The notes: a model not told the origin generated them from the letters alone. Numbered from the stretch's first letter, positions 24,601 through 32,586 are shown. The stretch is DNA of 33,863 nt from an uncultured Blautia sp. (GCA_934409175.1 CAKRVX010000017.1:1-33863), one strand, 5' to 3'. A program made the numbers and translations.

Positions 24601-25737
24601 TCTGCCAATGTATCCGGAAAAACACAGAAGATCACAGTAAAAGCTACAGATGCAGCACTTTATGGATATGTAAAACCAGAGGAATTCCAGAACGAAGTAA
24701 CAGCACTGGATGCATTTGCAGATATTCATGCGGCTATGTATGGTGATAAATTCAGGGAGACACCGGAAGCTTATCTTGAGGTAAAGGCCAATGGATGGAT
24801 TACAAAAGTATTTGGAGAAAGTGGCGGAAATGTAGGATTCCTGGTAAATAATGCAGTACCTGTTGGTACAGACGGTAGGGGAAGCTTCTGCAATGCTACA
24901 ATCCTGGACAGTGGAGATGTATTAAATATATTCCTTTATAATGACACAAAGGGCTACAGTGATGAGTACCTGTACTTTGATTCTGTTGATGCAGATATCA
25001 TGGCAAACAGAAATTTCTCTCTGAATGTAAAAGGATTTAAAGCAGTAGAGGGAGAAAAAACAGCAGCTGCACAGAAAGATGTGACTGTAGAACTTCGTGA
25101 CAGTCAGGGAAAGACAGCAGCAACAGCAATTACAGATGAAAACGGAAATGCATCTTTCAAGGTAGCAGAGGGAGAATATACTGCTGTTATCACAAAAGCG
25201 CCATATGAGTATTATATTCCTGTAAATGGACAGGTTTCCGTAAAAGCAGTAAAGACCGAGAAGATTACAAATGTACCAAAAACTCTTACATTGATCGTTG
25301 GTAAAAAGTATGCACTGAAACCTGTTGTGACACCTTCAGATTCTCAGGAACAGGTAACTTACAGAAGCAGTAATACACAAAATGCCATAGTAGGAAAGAA
25401 TGGCGTTATCGAGGCAAAGAAAGTCGGAAGAGCAACGATCAGAGTAAAATCCGGTACACAGAGGGTATACATAAAATTAACTATTAAACGTGCACCGGAA
25501 TTAAAGGCTATTAAAAATGTTCCGACAAAGAAGACCATTACCAAAGGCAAAACCTGTACATTAAAACCACAGCTTTATCCTTCTGGAAGCATTGCAAAGA
25601 TTACATATACATCCAGCAATAGCAAGGTAGCTACAGTGAATTCCAAAGGAAAGATCACAGCAAAGAAAAAAGGAACAGCAGTGATCACTGTTAAAGCAGG
25701 AAAGTTTAAGGTAAAATGCAAGGTTACAGTAAAATAA
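21688..25737 (+). CDS. Riboswitch-controlled giant secreted protein with DUF4430 (transcobalamin-like) domain
   Basis: A 1349-residue exported protein. Signal peptide 1-32 (ends VTFA), acidic FSDG-rich segment to about 73, a unique beta domain (75-210), and two PEGA-like repeats (215-290 and 297-372; VDIQKDWNSLKPESDGSY and ITLKEGWYTTLKPQEDGSY). Three atrophied Ig-like (aBig_2-type) segments follow (about 377-880), with W.SSDPDVISI-like strands, then a FIVAR-like helical bundle (about 884-958). A DUF4430-like domain lies at about 962-1097 (VTALDAF, GWITKVFG, GGNVGFLVNN, DSGDVLNIFLY). A transthyretin/SpaA-like fold (1128-1186) and two Big_2 domains (1190-1349) complete it. DUF4430 is related to the C-terminal domain of transcobalamin and intrinsic factor. 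Together with the cobalamin riboswitch upstream this suggests corrinoid binding outside the cell. No LPxTG or membrane anchor is seen. AAAGGAGG precedes the ATG. Confidence 0.85.
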   Translation: MLRRELRKKIQAVVMAAIVTFTTVGAPAVTFADEFSSEVDVSEFSDGGEASEEDNTGDDLSDGTDIAVYSDTGEHQTAAQEYLKTNFIGGNNKIISNGGTGVTKSEDGLTYNIGLTIPTSGSPISSMRLKYLNNTEYKTGWYISKDNPYVGYKDPAVTSSRSISSRPSAEEGPYSFTATLKLFDPNTDNSAINDGTATALATQDFTIILAPEKKKYTVNVKPVNAKTGEAIEDAKVDIQKDWNSLKPESDGSYILTEGEEYTLTVKADGYDKYTKTFTPTTQGDMEAKLSPIIYRNTTFAVTGNDDAVITDADITLKEGWYTTLKPQEDGSYKLQVGKEYKYTITKDGYKDASGSFTVPDEDGDYTFPVILESNISPADKAAVDAVKKAFDAELGNLRPIYGTDSNVADMVLAKIRKYTLDVDTSNVRVVLDTTEDSDYIGADGTVHYVKGELDGMGVNSKNISCTFKFTCNNASAVSDTRTVTVGWDQKYFKDKMQEEADRLTWDSIKGSNTSEEEVASDLTLPGCMGSNARSVWSQITWKSSDPDVISIQKPSIDSMIYPKTGKIQPKAEDTEVTLTATFKANDIVLNDYFENADKFGTITKTFTVTVEGTGSPAPTEEELKALLDKYYTAESLQDFTTKEQLDTANCTGDIQLPRYTRIKDENGDYVFNNKEIKVTSSDPDLLSVNGYRVAVDMFKYEKDTTANLIVTFTRDGVTAVKEIPITVATKGINEELDKEIAMMDYAKAHYFDGIKGNNTDADSITQDLHAFQEMYLDNEGKAVWVYSADDKTGKGIITDDYFDDPWVMEGQGYNHFKSSDTSVIKHENLLVTRPESNTQVTISSLLSSEKYGQFAKNHPDNAKLQKLYRQEVSVTVTVKGTKAESEALKVKIQEANALLETITEGTDAGQYPKGTKKTLTEAIAAAQTVLDNTEATEEQQTEAIAALVKTMKECQASRIPKTADVTVIANTSANVSGKTQKITVKATDAALYGYVKPEEFQNEVTALDAFADIHAAMYGDKFRETPEAYLEVKANGWITKVFGESGGNVGFLVNNAVPVGTDGRGSFCNATILDSGDVLNIFLYNDTKGYSDEYLYFDSVDADIMANRNFSLNVKGFKAVEGEKTAAAQKDVTVELRDSQGKTAATAITDENGNASFKVAEGEYTAVITKAPYEYYIPVNGQVSVKAVKTEKITNVPKTLTLIVGKKYALKPVVTPSDSQEQVTYRSSNTQNAIVGKNGVIEAKKVGRATIRVKSGTQRVYIKLTIKRAPELKAIKNVPTKKTITKGKTCTLKPQLYPSGSIAKITYTSSNSKVATVNSKGKITAKKKGTAVITVKAGKFKVKCKVTVK

Positions 25738-25764
25738 AATATAATCAATTGTAAACTTTACGCT

Positions 25765-25824
25765 AAAGTAGTTTCATGTTATCATTATCTTAGATTAGGA
25801 TAATTGGTAGCATGAAACTACTTT
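25765..25824 (+). terminator. Long hairpin after the giant gene, probable terminator
   Basis: AAAGTAGTTTCATG (25765-25778) pairs perfectly with CATGAAACTACTTT (25811-25824), and the inner arms (TTATCATTATC with GATAATTGGTAG) pair imperfectly. The T-run is short (TTTT then ATG). It probably ends the giant gene but may leak into the SH3 gene, whose ribosome binding site begins 8 bases later. Confidence 0.65.
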
Positions 25825-25844
25825 TATGTTTAGGGAGTGATATG

Positions 25845-26837
25845 ATGAAAAAGAAAATGAATTTCCGAAAATCACTGTTTATAGGGATGGCAGTTTGCAG
25901 CAGCATGATTTTCACAAATAATTTTGAAGTTATGGCGGATAATCCCACAAACTATAAAGATATGTCGGAATATGCGAAATATGAAGGAGTTATAGCAGAC
26001 ACACAGGCAAGTCTTGGTCCGACTCCTCTGATGCAGGCTACTGTAGCTTTATATGATATTGATCAGGATGGAACAAAAGAGCTGATCGTATCTTATGGAA
26101 CATGTCTTGCGGACTGGACAAATGATATTTACACTTTGCAGGATGGAAAGTATGTCAGTATGATCGGCACAGTAGGAAGTCAGGGAATGTTTTACTCAGC
26201 ACCTGATGGAAACGGCATGTATTTCCTGTATGGTTTCCAGGGGTATCAGGAAATCAGCCGTATTACGAAAAGCGGAATGAATCTTGAAAAAACATTGCTG
26301 GAGTCGCGGCAACTTGGTCAAAATGAGAATTATTCAACATTTGATAATGAAATTAAACTCCTGGCCCCTTCGGATATTCCTGCAGGTACCAGTTCTTATG
26401 AAGTGAAAGTAACGGCTCCCGATGGAGGGGTGAATATGCGCTCCGGTGCCGGCGTTGAGAATCCCAAGGTTTTGCCGGATATGATTCCTAATGGAACGTT
26501 TTTAACTGTGACGCAGGAGGCAACAGCTTCAAATGGAAATAAATGGGGGTATACCACATATAATGGAGTATCTGGCTGGATCGCACTGACTCAGGTTACA
26601 AAATATCAGGAACCTTCAGAGGGAGCACCTGTTCCCCATACCAGATATGTGATAAATTGTAATGAAAGTATTACTCTTCGTACAAACCCGGATGTAAATG
26701 CGGCTGAAATCTGTCAGATTCCGCTGGGAACAGCGGTTTCTACATTTGGGGATGCAGGAAATGGTTTTATTTCAGTATATTATCAGGGGGCAAGTGGATA
26801 CTGTCTGGCTGATTATCTGTCAGAACCGCTTGACTGA
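25845..26837 (+). CDS. Secreted protein with two bacterial SH3 domains
   Basis: A 330-residue protein. Residues 1-31 form a signal peptide (KSLFIGMAVCSSMIF, ending VMA). The middle (about 45-185) has an FG-GAP/EF-hand-like YDIDQDGTKELIV segment followed by a beta-rich region, as in other Lachnospiraceae proteins that read 'DxDxDGxxEL'. Two SH3_3-like domains follow at about 190-265 (VNMRSGAGVENPKVL, GVSGWIALTQV) and 275-330 (ITLRTNPDVNAAEI, GASGYCLADYL). Bacterial SH3 domains usually bind peptidoglycan, so it is probably retained in the cell wall without a covalent anchor. ATG at 25845 is 7 bases after AGGGAG; ATG at 25842 is the alternative, and an upstream in-frame ATG at 25812 lies in the hairpin. 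Confidence 0.82.
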   Translation: MKKKMNFRKSLFIGMAVCSSMIFTNNFEVMADNPTNYKDMSEYAKYEGVIADTQASLGPTPLMQATVALYDIDQDGTKELIVSYGTCLADWTNDIYTLQDGKYVSMIGTVGSQGMFYSAPDGNGMYFLYGFQGYQEISRITKSGMNLEKTLLESRQLGQNENYSTFDNEIKLLAPSDIPAGTSSYEVKVTAPDGGVNMRSGAGVENPKVLPDMIPNGTFLTVTQEATASNGNKWGYTTYNGVSGWIALTQVTKYQEPSEGAPVPHTRYVINCNESITLRTNPDVNAAEICQIPLGTAVSTFGDAGNGFISVYYQGASGYCLADYLSEPLD

Positions 26838-26882
26838 GAGCCTGAGGATCATACGGAAAATATAATATTATAATATAAAAGG

Positions 26883-27393
26883 AGGAGGAAAAATATACTC
26901 GAAAAAAGAATACCAAAAAATTATTGGCTTTTCTTCTGTCGTTTGCCATGATCGTGAGTATGATGCCAGGTTATGTGGCAAGTGCAGCAGAGGATGAAAA
27001 GAAAGATTCTTCGGAACAAAAAGATTCTCAGAATGATGGTGAAGATGCCAATGTAACTGTAACGCCAACACCAACTGCAGCACCAACTGCAACACCAGTA
27101 CCAGAGACGAAGAAGGCACCAAAGAAAAAAGCAGTTTCTGATAATAAAGGTAATGATGATACAGCAGTTTATGCCCAGACGCAGTCTTAAAAAAAGATAG
27201 GACTTGCACTGATAGAAGAAGAGGTCACATATGAGTATGATGGAAAAGTACTTGTGAATGATCCACAGCTGCATCCCGGACAACAGCTCAGACAACACGT
27301 ACGCCGGCGAAAACAGGTGATGAGACACCAATTACCGGATTTGTGGTCTGCACTGGTTTATTTATGCAACAGGAAAGAGAGAATAAAACATAA
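26883..27393 (+). pseudogene. Decayed sortase-type surface protein
   Basis: A strong GGAGGAGG site (26881-26888) is followed by a frame reading TRKKNTKKLLAFLLSFAMIV...GYVASAAED, a good signal peptide, but its start codon is missing. The sequence is AAATATACTCG where AAATATGACTCG would give ATG-ACT in frame. The frame continues through an acidic and then a Pro/Thr repeat region (TPTPTAAPTATPVPE) to a TAA at 27188. Beyond it, in the same frame, comes IGLALIEEEVTYEYDGKV. After a further shift there is TPAKTGDETPITGFVVCTGLF (27289-27351), which looks like a sortase sorting signal with a degenerate LPxTG and a shortened membrane segment. At least three lesions make this a pseudogene. The original function is not recognisable. 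Confidence 0.7.
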
Positions 27394-28124
27394 TGAATAA
27401 TAAAGTGGTCGTCTGCATAGGAAAAGGCGGGCAAAGAGATATGGCAGAATCTTTTGCAAGGCGTACAGGAGCGCCGATTCTGGAAAAACCAGGGGAAAAT
27501 CTGACAGTCATGTTTGATTCCAAAGGTGTTTCCCTGACTGGCTATGGCCTGAAATATCAGGGAGATTTTGAAAATATGCTTCACAGAGTTACCAATGGAA
27601 GACTGCAGCATGAAATGCTGGTGCGTGCAGCGAAAACAGAAGAAAAAAATCTGAAAGCCATTGATGCTACTGCAGGAATGGGAGAAGATGCTTTTCTGCT
27701 GGCTGCCTATGGCTACCAGGTGACCCTGTATGAGCAGAATCCTGTGATCGCTGCGCTCTTGAAAGATGCTTTGCGGCGTGCGAAAAAAAACATGATATTA
27801 AAAGAAATCGCAGGCAGAATGAAACTTGTGGAAGGAGACAGTGTGGAGTGTCTTGCAGGTCTGGCAGATCCTGTGGATCTGATCTATCTGGACCCTATGT
27901 TTCCGCAACGGCAGAAATCGGGTCTGATCAATAAAAAATTACAGCTGATTCAGAAACTGGAACCGCCGTGTTCAGAGGAAAAGGATCTTTTTGATGCTGC
28001 CATAAGGGTTAAACCATCGAAAATTATTGTGAAACGGCCACTGAAAAGTGTGCATCTGGCGGGAAGGGAGCCGTCTTACATATTAAAGGGAAAGGCAATA
28101 CGATATGATTGCTATGTAATATAA
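27393..28124 (+). CDS. rsmJ: RsmJ-like 16S rRNA (guanine-N2) methyltransferase
   Basis: A 243-residue class I SAM-dependent methyltransferase of the RsmJ/YhiQ family (SAM_MT, PF04445). Motif I is DATAGMGEDAF (91-101), and the catalytic-region motif is YLDPMFPQR (165-173), both characteristic of the family. The N-terminal block with LTGYGLKYQGDF and the C-terminal IIVKRPLKS also fit. In E. coli RsmJ methylates G1516 of 16S rRNA; the same role is inferred here. The ATG overlaps by one base the TAA that ends the upstream pseudogene remnant (TAATG). No strong Shine-Dalgarno is visible (AGGAAAGAGAG lies about 12 bases upstream). Confidence 0.85.
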   Translation: MNNKVVVCIGKGGQRDMAESFARRTGAPILEKPGENLTVMFDSKGVSLTGYGLKYQGDFENMLHRVTNGRLQHEMLVRAAKTEEKNLKAIDATAGMGEDAFLLAAYGYQVTLYEQNPVIAALLKDALRRAKKNMILKEIAGRMKLVEGDSVECLAGLADPVDLIYLDPMFPQRQKSGLINKKLQLIQKLEPPCSEEKDLFDAAIRVKPSKIIVKRPLKSVHLAGREPSYILKGKAIRYDCYVI

Positions 28125-28129
28125 AAATT

Positions 28130-29149
28130 TTATTTTAATGTTTTAAGCAGATACGGCAGTGTATGTGCCAGATATTGTTTCTGCTGTGCAGGATTATTCA
28201 GAAAAGCATCGGAGCATGCAAACCAGGTATAACAGGTATCTTTGGTGGCTGCTTTCCGGTGCTTTTTGTTAATTGCGGAACCAAGAACTTTGGGAACAAC
28301 GGTATCTTCCTCAGGAAGGTAGTAATAATCTTTGGGATTAGAGTAATACTGTTTCAGCTTTCCGTTTACTGTTTTTATGATAAAGCTGATTTCCTGATTT
28401 TTTCCGGTAAGATAGAACAGTTCATTTCCATTTGAAAATTCCTGAGGAAGCGGACAGGGAAGAGTCAGTTTCAAAATCAGGTTTTCACCGTCAAACTCTC
28501 TGTATGTTACTTCATATTCTGAATCAAAAATACACAGATAACTCAGCATGTCAAAAATTTTACACAGTCCCAGCACATCTTCCAGATTGTGCCCGAGAAT
28601 ATCATCAGCCATAAATGCTTCTCTTTTTTTCAGAAAATTTTTATATGTCTGAATACATTCTTTTCCATTATCATAGATTCTGTCCTGGATTCCCAGAAAA
28701 CTTTCAAGATAAGGCTGTTTCATGGCAGATAACTTCAGAAGATTTTTTAACGGTTTCAGTGTCAGGTACAGGTCCAGAGATTTTTTTCCCTGAAAAGGGG
28801 ACGGCAGCTCATATTTACTGTATCGGGCTTCCAGATAAGGCTGATCGAACCGCTCTCCATTATAGGAAATGAGGCAATCATATTTCTGAAGAAATTGTGA
28901 AAAAATTCTCAGAATTGTTTCTTGTTCCTTAGAAGATTCTGTCATCCATTGAAATAAATACCAATTTCCATTTTCTACGGCTGCAGCTCCAATCATATAT
29001 AAAAATGTGGAATTTCGGGATAATCCGGTGGTCTCAATATCATAAAAAACAGGTAAAAAATTGTATTTCTGGAAGTATTTTCCAGTGAAAAATTTAACAG
29101 TCTCAAAGTCTGGAAACCCTTGAGAAATGGGCATTTTTTTAACAATCAT
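28130..29149 (-). CDS. YprB-like RNase H-fold exonuclease
   Basis: A 339-residue protein with a DnaQ-like 3'-5' exonuclease/RNase H-fold domain of the YprB type (RNase_H_2, PF13482) at about residues 33-205. Metal-binding acidic residues are visible: Asp37 and Glu39 in FYDIETTGL, Asp102 in SYNGERFDQPYL, and Asp191 in HNLEDVLGL. The C-terminal ~130 residues are beta-rich and family-specific. Proteins of this type are thought to process single-stranded nucleic acid; the substrate is unknown. It is convergent with the rsmJ-like gene, the two stop codons being 5 bases apart with no terminator hairpin between. Upstream on its own strand AAAGGA and a TATAAT-like element (complement of 29183-29188) are present. 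Confidence 0.82.
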   Translation of the reverse strand: MIVKKMPISQGFPDFETVKFFTGKYFQKYNFLPVFYDIETTGLSRNSTFLYMIGAAAVENGNWYLFQWMTESSKEQETILRIFSQFLQKYDCLISYNGERFDQPYLEARYSKYELPSPFQGKKSLDLYLTLKPLKNLLKLSAMKQPYLESFLGIQDRIYDNGKECIQTYKNFLKKREAFMADDILGHNLEDVLGLCKIFDMLSYLCIFDSEYEVTYREFDGENLILKLTLPCPLPQEFSNGNELFYLTGKNQEISFIIKTVNGKLKQYYSNPKDYYYLPEEDTVVPKVLGSAINKKHRKAATKDTCYTWFACSDAFLNNPAQQKQYLAHTLPYLLKTLK

Positions 29150-29284
29150 GTTAACATTTTTTCCTTTCTTAAATTGTATTTAATTATACACAAAAAAGTA
29201 AAATTTGGGTAGTGATTTTTTTTTGAAAATGGTTTATAGTATAAACATAAATGAAAAAAATATACAAAAAAAGGAAAAAAAAGC

Positions 29285-30148
29285 ATGTGGAATTTATCAA
29301 TTTTGGGGATAGATTTTTATCACCTCATTAACTGGTTCATCCTATACAGCTTTTTTGGCTGGGTGTGGGAAACCTGCTATGTGTCTGTGAAAAACGGCAA
29401 ATATGTAAACCGTGGCTTTATTAATGGACCATTGTGTACCATATATGGATGCGGAGCGGTATCCGTGTATGTGATTCTTAAACCGGTCAGTGGAAACCTG
29501 CTGTGGCTGTTTCTGGGAGGAATTGTGGTAGCTACGGTGCTGGAATATATAACAGCAGTGTTGATGGAGACGATTTTCCATACATCATGGTGGGACTACA
29601 GTGATAATAAATTTAATTTTCAGGGACGTATCTGTCTGGGGGCCTCTCTTGGATGGGGATTTTTCACGGTATTGCTGTTTAAGGTTCTGCATCCCATAGT
29701 GGAATACATAGTAGCACTGTATCCGGTTTTTGTCGGAGAGATCGGCGTATGTGTGATTGGGATTGTCTATGTTGTGGACTTTGGCTTCTCTGCAGCGGCA
29801 GCTTTCCATATTCACGAGAAACTGCCGGTTATCGAGGCTGCTATGGAGCAGGCGAAGGATGAAATGCTTGTTAAAATGCATGAAAAGATTGCCAGTGTTG
29901 GTTTTGCAAAGGAAGCTACTCTTGAGAGTGTAAAGGAACGTCTGGAAGATGTTGAAGTTCTTAAAGAAATGGAACAGAAACGTGCGGCAGTCGCAGCGGA
30001 GATCAGTGCAGAACTTCAGAAGAGAAAAGAAGCGATGGCTGCCAAGGTCGGCCACAATATGCAGCGTTTTGTAAAAGCATATCCAAATTTGAACCGTGGT
30101 TACAAATTGCATAATCTGAAGAACATCAGAAACAAGAAAGACAAATAA
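29285..30148 (+). CDS. CmpB-like putative membrane protein (ABC_trans_CmpB family)
   Basis: A 287-residue protein of the putative ABC transporter permease family CmpB (PF06541), widespread in Lachnospiraceae. Residues about 10-180 contain five to six hydrophobic helices with family motifs: FFGWVWETCYVSV, RGFINGPLCTIYGCG, LEYITAVLMETIF, WWDYSD and GRICLGASLGWG. The last 100 residues form a charged, helical, probably cytoplasmic coiled-coil tail. No ATPase neighbour is present, so the transporter label is weak and the role is unknown. AAAGGAAAA precedes the ATG; a TTGAAA element at 29223 suggests a separate promoter. It ends 128 bases before rnfC. Confidence 0.8.
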   Translation: MWNLSILGIDFYHLINWFILYSFFGWVWETCYVSVKNGKYVNRGFINGPLCTIYGCGAVSVYVILKPVSGNLLWLFLGGIVVATVLEYITAVLMETIFHTSWWDYSDNKFNFQGRICLGASLGWGFFTVLLFKVLHPIVEYIVALYPVFVGEIGVCVIGIVYVVDFGFSAAAAFHIHEKLPVIEAAMEQAKDEMLVKMHEKIASVGFAKEATLESVKERLEDVEVLKEMEQKRAAVAAEISAELQKRKEAMAAKVGHNMQRFVKAYPNLNRGYKLHNLKNIRNKKDK

Positions 30149-30203
30149 AAAATATGACTATATCATGAAAAAGCCAATCCAAAAGAGAGGATAAACAAAA
30201 CTA

Positions 30204-30231
30204 TGTTACTGAGCGTACAAAAACAGTAACA
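30204..30231 (+). promoter_or_regulatory. Small hairpin in the rnfC leader
   Basis: TGTTACTG (30204-30211) pairs with CAGTAACA (30224-30231) around a 12-base loop. No T-run follows, so it is not a standard terminator. It lies 45 bases before the rnfC start and might be an operator or leader structure. I see no clear promoter for the rnf operon in 30149-30276. Confidence 0.35.
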
Positions 30232-30276
30232 ATAAAAATACTCTTGAGATGCTTAATATAAAAAGGAGGGAACGAA

Positions 30277-31593
30277 ATGGGAATTTTAACCTTTAAGGGT
30301 GGTGTTCATCCTTATGATGGAAAAGAATTATCCAAGAACAGTCCGGTAACGAAATATCTGCCTAAGGGAGATATGGTATATCCTCTTTCGCAGCATATCG
30401 GCGCACCGGCTGCACCGATAGTTCAGAAAGGAGACCACGTGCTTGCAGGACAGAAGATCGCGGATGCTGCGGGTTTCGTCTCATCACCGATCCACGCGTC
30501 TGTATCCGGTACGGTAAAGGGAATCGAGCCGCGTCTGACAGCAACCGGATCCATGGTCAATTCCATTATCATTGAGAATGATCAGAAATATGAAAGTGTA
30601 GAGTATACTCCTGCAAAACTGGAGGATCTTTCTAAAGAAGAAATCCTGGCACGGATCAAGGAAGCAGGAGTTGTGGGAATGGGCGGTGCCGGATTTCCTA
30701 CACAGGTAAAACTTGCACCTAAGGAACCCGATAAGATAGATTACGTTCTTGTAAATGGTGCGGAATGTGAGCCGTATCTTACCAGTGACTATAGAAGAAT
30801 GCTGGATGATTCTGAGAAGCTTATCGAAGGCTTAAGAGTTATGCTGAGACTGTTTGATAATGCGAAGGGATATATCTGTATTGAGGATAATAAGCCTGAC
30901 TGTATTGCGAAACTGAAAGAAATGGTAAAAGATATTCCGCGTATCGAAGTTGCAGAGTTGATGACAAAATACCCACAGGGTGGTGAGCGTTTCCTGATCA
31001 AGGCTGTCACAGACAGAGAGATCAATTCTACCATGCTTCCGGCAGACGCAGGATGCGTTGTTGACAACGTAGATACCGTAATTGCTGTTTATGAGGCAGT
31101 TATCCTTGGAAAACCTGTTATGGACCGTATCGTAACAGTAACAGGACAGGGAATTAAAAATCCACAGAACTTTGAGGTACTTTCAGGAACAGATATGGCA
31201 GAGCTGATCGAAGCTGCCGGCGGACTGACAGACCGTGTATCCAAAGTAATCTCCGGTGGTCCTATGATGGGATTTGCCATGTACGATACCCATGTACCTT
31301 GTATCAAGACAAGTTCCGCCTGTCTCTGTCTGGAGAAAGACGATGTGGCAGATGCCCAGCAGACTGCATGCATTAACTGCGGCAGATGTGTAGGAGTCTG
31401 TCCCGGCCATGTCATTCCTGCAAGACTTGCAACATTTGCAGAGCACGGTGATATGGAGAGCTTCCAGAAATTTGATGGTATGGAATGCTGTGAATGCGGT
31501 TGCTGCAGTTACATCTGTCCGGCGAAGCGTCCGCTGACCCAGATGATCAAATCTATGCGTAAGATGGTTCTGGCAAGCCGTAAGAAAAAGTAA
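30277..31593 (+). CDS. rnfC: Rnf complex subunit C, NADH-binding iron-sulfur protein
   Basis: A 438-residue RnfC. The N-terminal barrel-sandwich region (FKGGVHPYDGKE, about 4-90) precedes the nucleotide-binding region with GMGGAGFPT (134-142) and NGAECEPYLTSD (160-171), as in NuoF-like folds. Two [4Fe-4S] motifs lie at the C-terminus: C365xxC368xxC371xxxC375P and C404xxC407xxC410xxxC414P. It is the peripheral subunit that passes electrons to NAD in the ferredoxin:NAD oxidoreductase, which pumps Na+ or H+. AAGGAGGG (30263-30270) precedes the ATG. First gene of an operon in the clostridial order C-D-G-E. Confidence 0.96.
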   Translation: MGILTFKGGVHPYDGKELSKNSPVTKYLPKGDMVYPLSQHIGAPAAPIVQKGDHVLAGQKIADAAGFVSSPIHASVSGTVKGIEPRLTATGSMVNSIIIENDQKYESVEYTPAKLEDLSKEEILARIKEAGVVGMGGAGFPTQVKLAPKEPDKIDYVLVNGAECEPYLTSDYRRMLDDSEKLIEGLRVMLRLFDNAKGYICIEDNKPDCIAKLKEMVKDIPRIEVAELMTKYPQGGERFLIKAVTDREINSTMLPADAGCVVDNVDTVIAVYEAVILGKPVMDRIVTVTGQGIKNPQNFEVLSGTDMAELIEAAGGLTDRVSKVISGGPMMGFAMYDTHVPCIKTSSACLCLEKDDVADAQQTACINCGRCVGVCPGHVIPARLATFAEHGDMESFQKFDGMECCECGCCSYICPAKRPLTQMIKSMRKMVLASRKKK

Positions 31594-31608
31594 AAGGGGG
31601 ACATCATA

Positions 31609-32586
31609 ATGGATCAGATGTTACATGTATCATCCAATCCCCATGTCCGGGATAAGATGACAACAAGCAAAATCATGCAGCTTGTGGCACTGGCGCTTCT
31701 GCCGACCACACTGTTTGGAATTTATAATTTTGGCCTTCGTGCCTTACTGGTAGTAGTGATCACCGTTGCTTCCAGTGTATTCTTTGAGTGGATTTATGAC
31801 AAGCTGATGCATAAGAAGAACACAATTACAGACTTCAGTGCAGTTGTTACAGGTTTATTACTTGCATTAAATATGCCTGCATCAATTCCGCTCTGGATGC
31901 CTGTACTTGGCAGTGCATTTGCGATCATCGTTGTAAAACAGCTCTTTGGTGGTCTGGGACAGAACTTCATGAACCCGGCACTTGCAGGAAGATGTTTCCT
32001 GATGATCTCTTTCGCAGGAAAGATGACAGACTTTGCAGTAAGCGACAGCTTCAGAGGTGTGGTAGATACTGTATCCGGTGCAACTCCTCTGGCAGCTCTG
32101 AAACAGAATGGATTTACAGACAGTTCTGTATCTGTATTACATATGTTTATCGGTGATATCCAGGGTACTATCGGTGAGACTTCAGCGCTTGCAATCCTTA
32201 TCGGAGCAGCAATCCTTCTGATTTTTAAAGTAATTGATCTTAAGATTCCACTTACTTATATCGGATCTTTTGCAATATTCGTGATCCTTTACATGCTTGG
32301 AACAGGCAAGGGATTTGATGTGAACTATCTGTTCAGCCACATCTTCGGTGGCGGCCTTATGCTTGGCGCATGGTTTATGGCTACAGATTATGTTACAACA
32401 CCGATCACACCCAGAGGACAGTATGTATACGGTGTCTGTCTTGGTGTACTGACCGCAATCTTCCGTCTCTTCGGCGGGTCCGCAGAGGGTGTATCCTATG
32501 CGATCATTTTCTGCAACCTGTTAGTTCCAATGATCGAACGTGTGACTCGTCACCCGGCATTTGGGAAAGGAGGCAAAAAAGCATGA
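31609..32586 (+). CDS. rnfD: Rnf complex subunit D, covalent-FMN membrane protein
   Basis: A 325-residue integral membrane protein (NQR2/RnfD family) with about nine to ten helices. Thr159 in the VSGATPL motif is the expected site of covalent FMN attachment. Other family segments are VTGLLLALNMP, NFMNPALAGRCF and ATDYVTTPITPRGQ. It is one of the core ion-translocating subunits. It starts 15 bases after rnfC behind AAAGGGGG, and its stop overlaps the rnfG start by four bases (ATGA), indicating translational coupling. Confidence 0.96.
   Translation: MDQMLHVSSNPHVRDKMTTSKIMQLVALALLPTTLFGIYNFGLRALLVVVITVASSVFFEWIYDKLMHKKNTITDFSAVVTGLLLALNMPASIPLWMPVLGSAFAIIVVKQLFGGLGQNFMNPALAGRCFLMISFAGKMTDFAVSDSFRGVVDTVSGATPLAALKQNGFTDSSVSVLHMFIGDIQGTIGETSALAILIGAAILLIFKVIDLKIPLTYIGSFAIFVILYMLGTGKGFDVNYLFSHIFGGGLMLGAWFMATDYVTTPITPRGQYVYGVCLGVLTAIFRLFGGSAEGVSYAIIFCNLLVPMIERVTRHPAFGKGGKKA

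Noticed and set aside
23554..24729. 391-codon open frame on the minus strand inside the giant riboswitch-controlled gene
   Set aside because: It is rich in Cys, Phe and Ile as expected for the complement of a biased gene, has no ribosome binding site or promoter, and lies fully antisense to a coherent multi-domain protein.
27188..27195. Slippery A7 after the TAA in the pseudogene as recoding
   Set aside because: The stop precedes the A-run in frame, and additional lesions (lost start, later frameshift) make decay the simpler reading.
32370..32582. Upstream extension of the rnfG frame
   Set aside because: It overlaps rnfD throughout and encodes a Cys/Arg-rich shadow sequence. The ATG at 32583 with AAAGGAGG and ATGA coupling is the real start.
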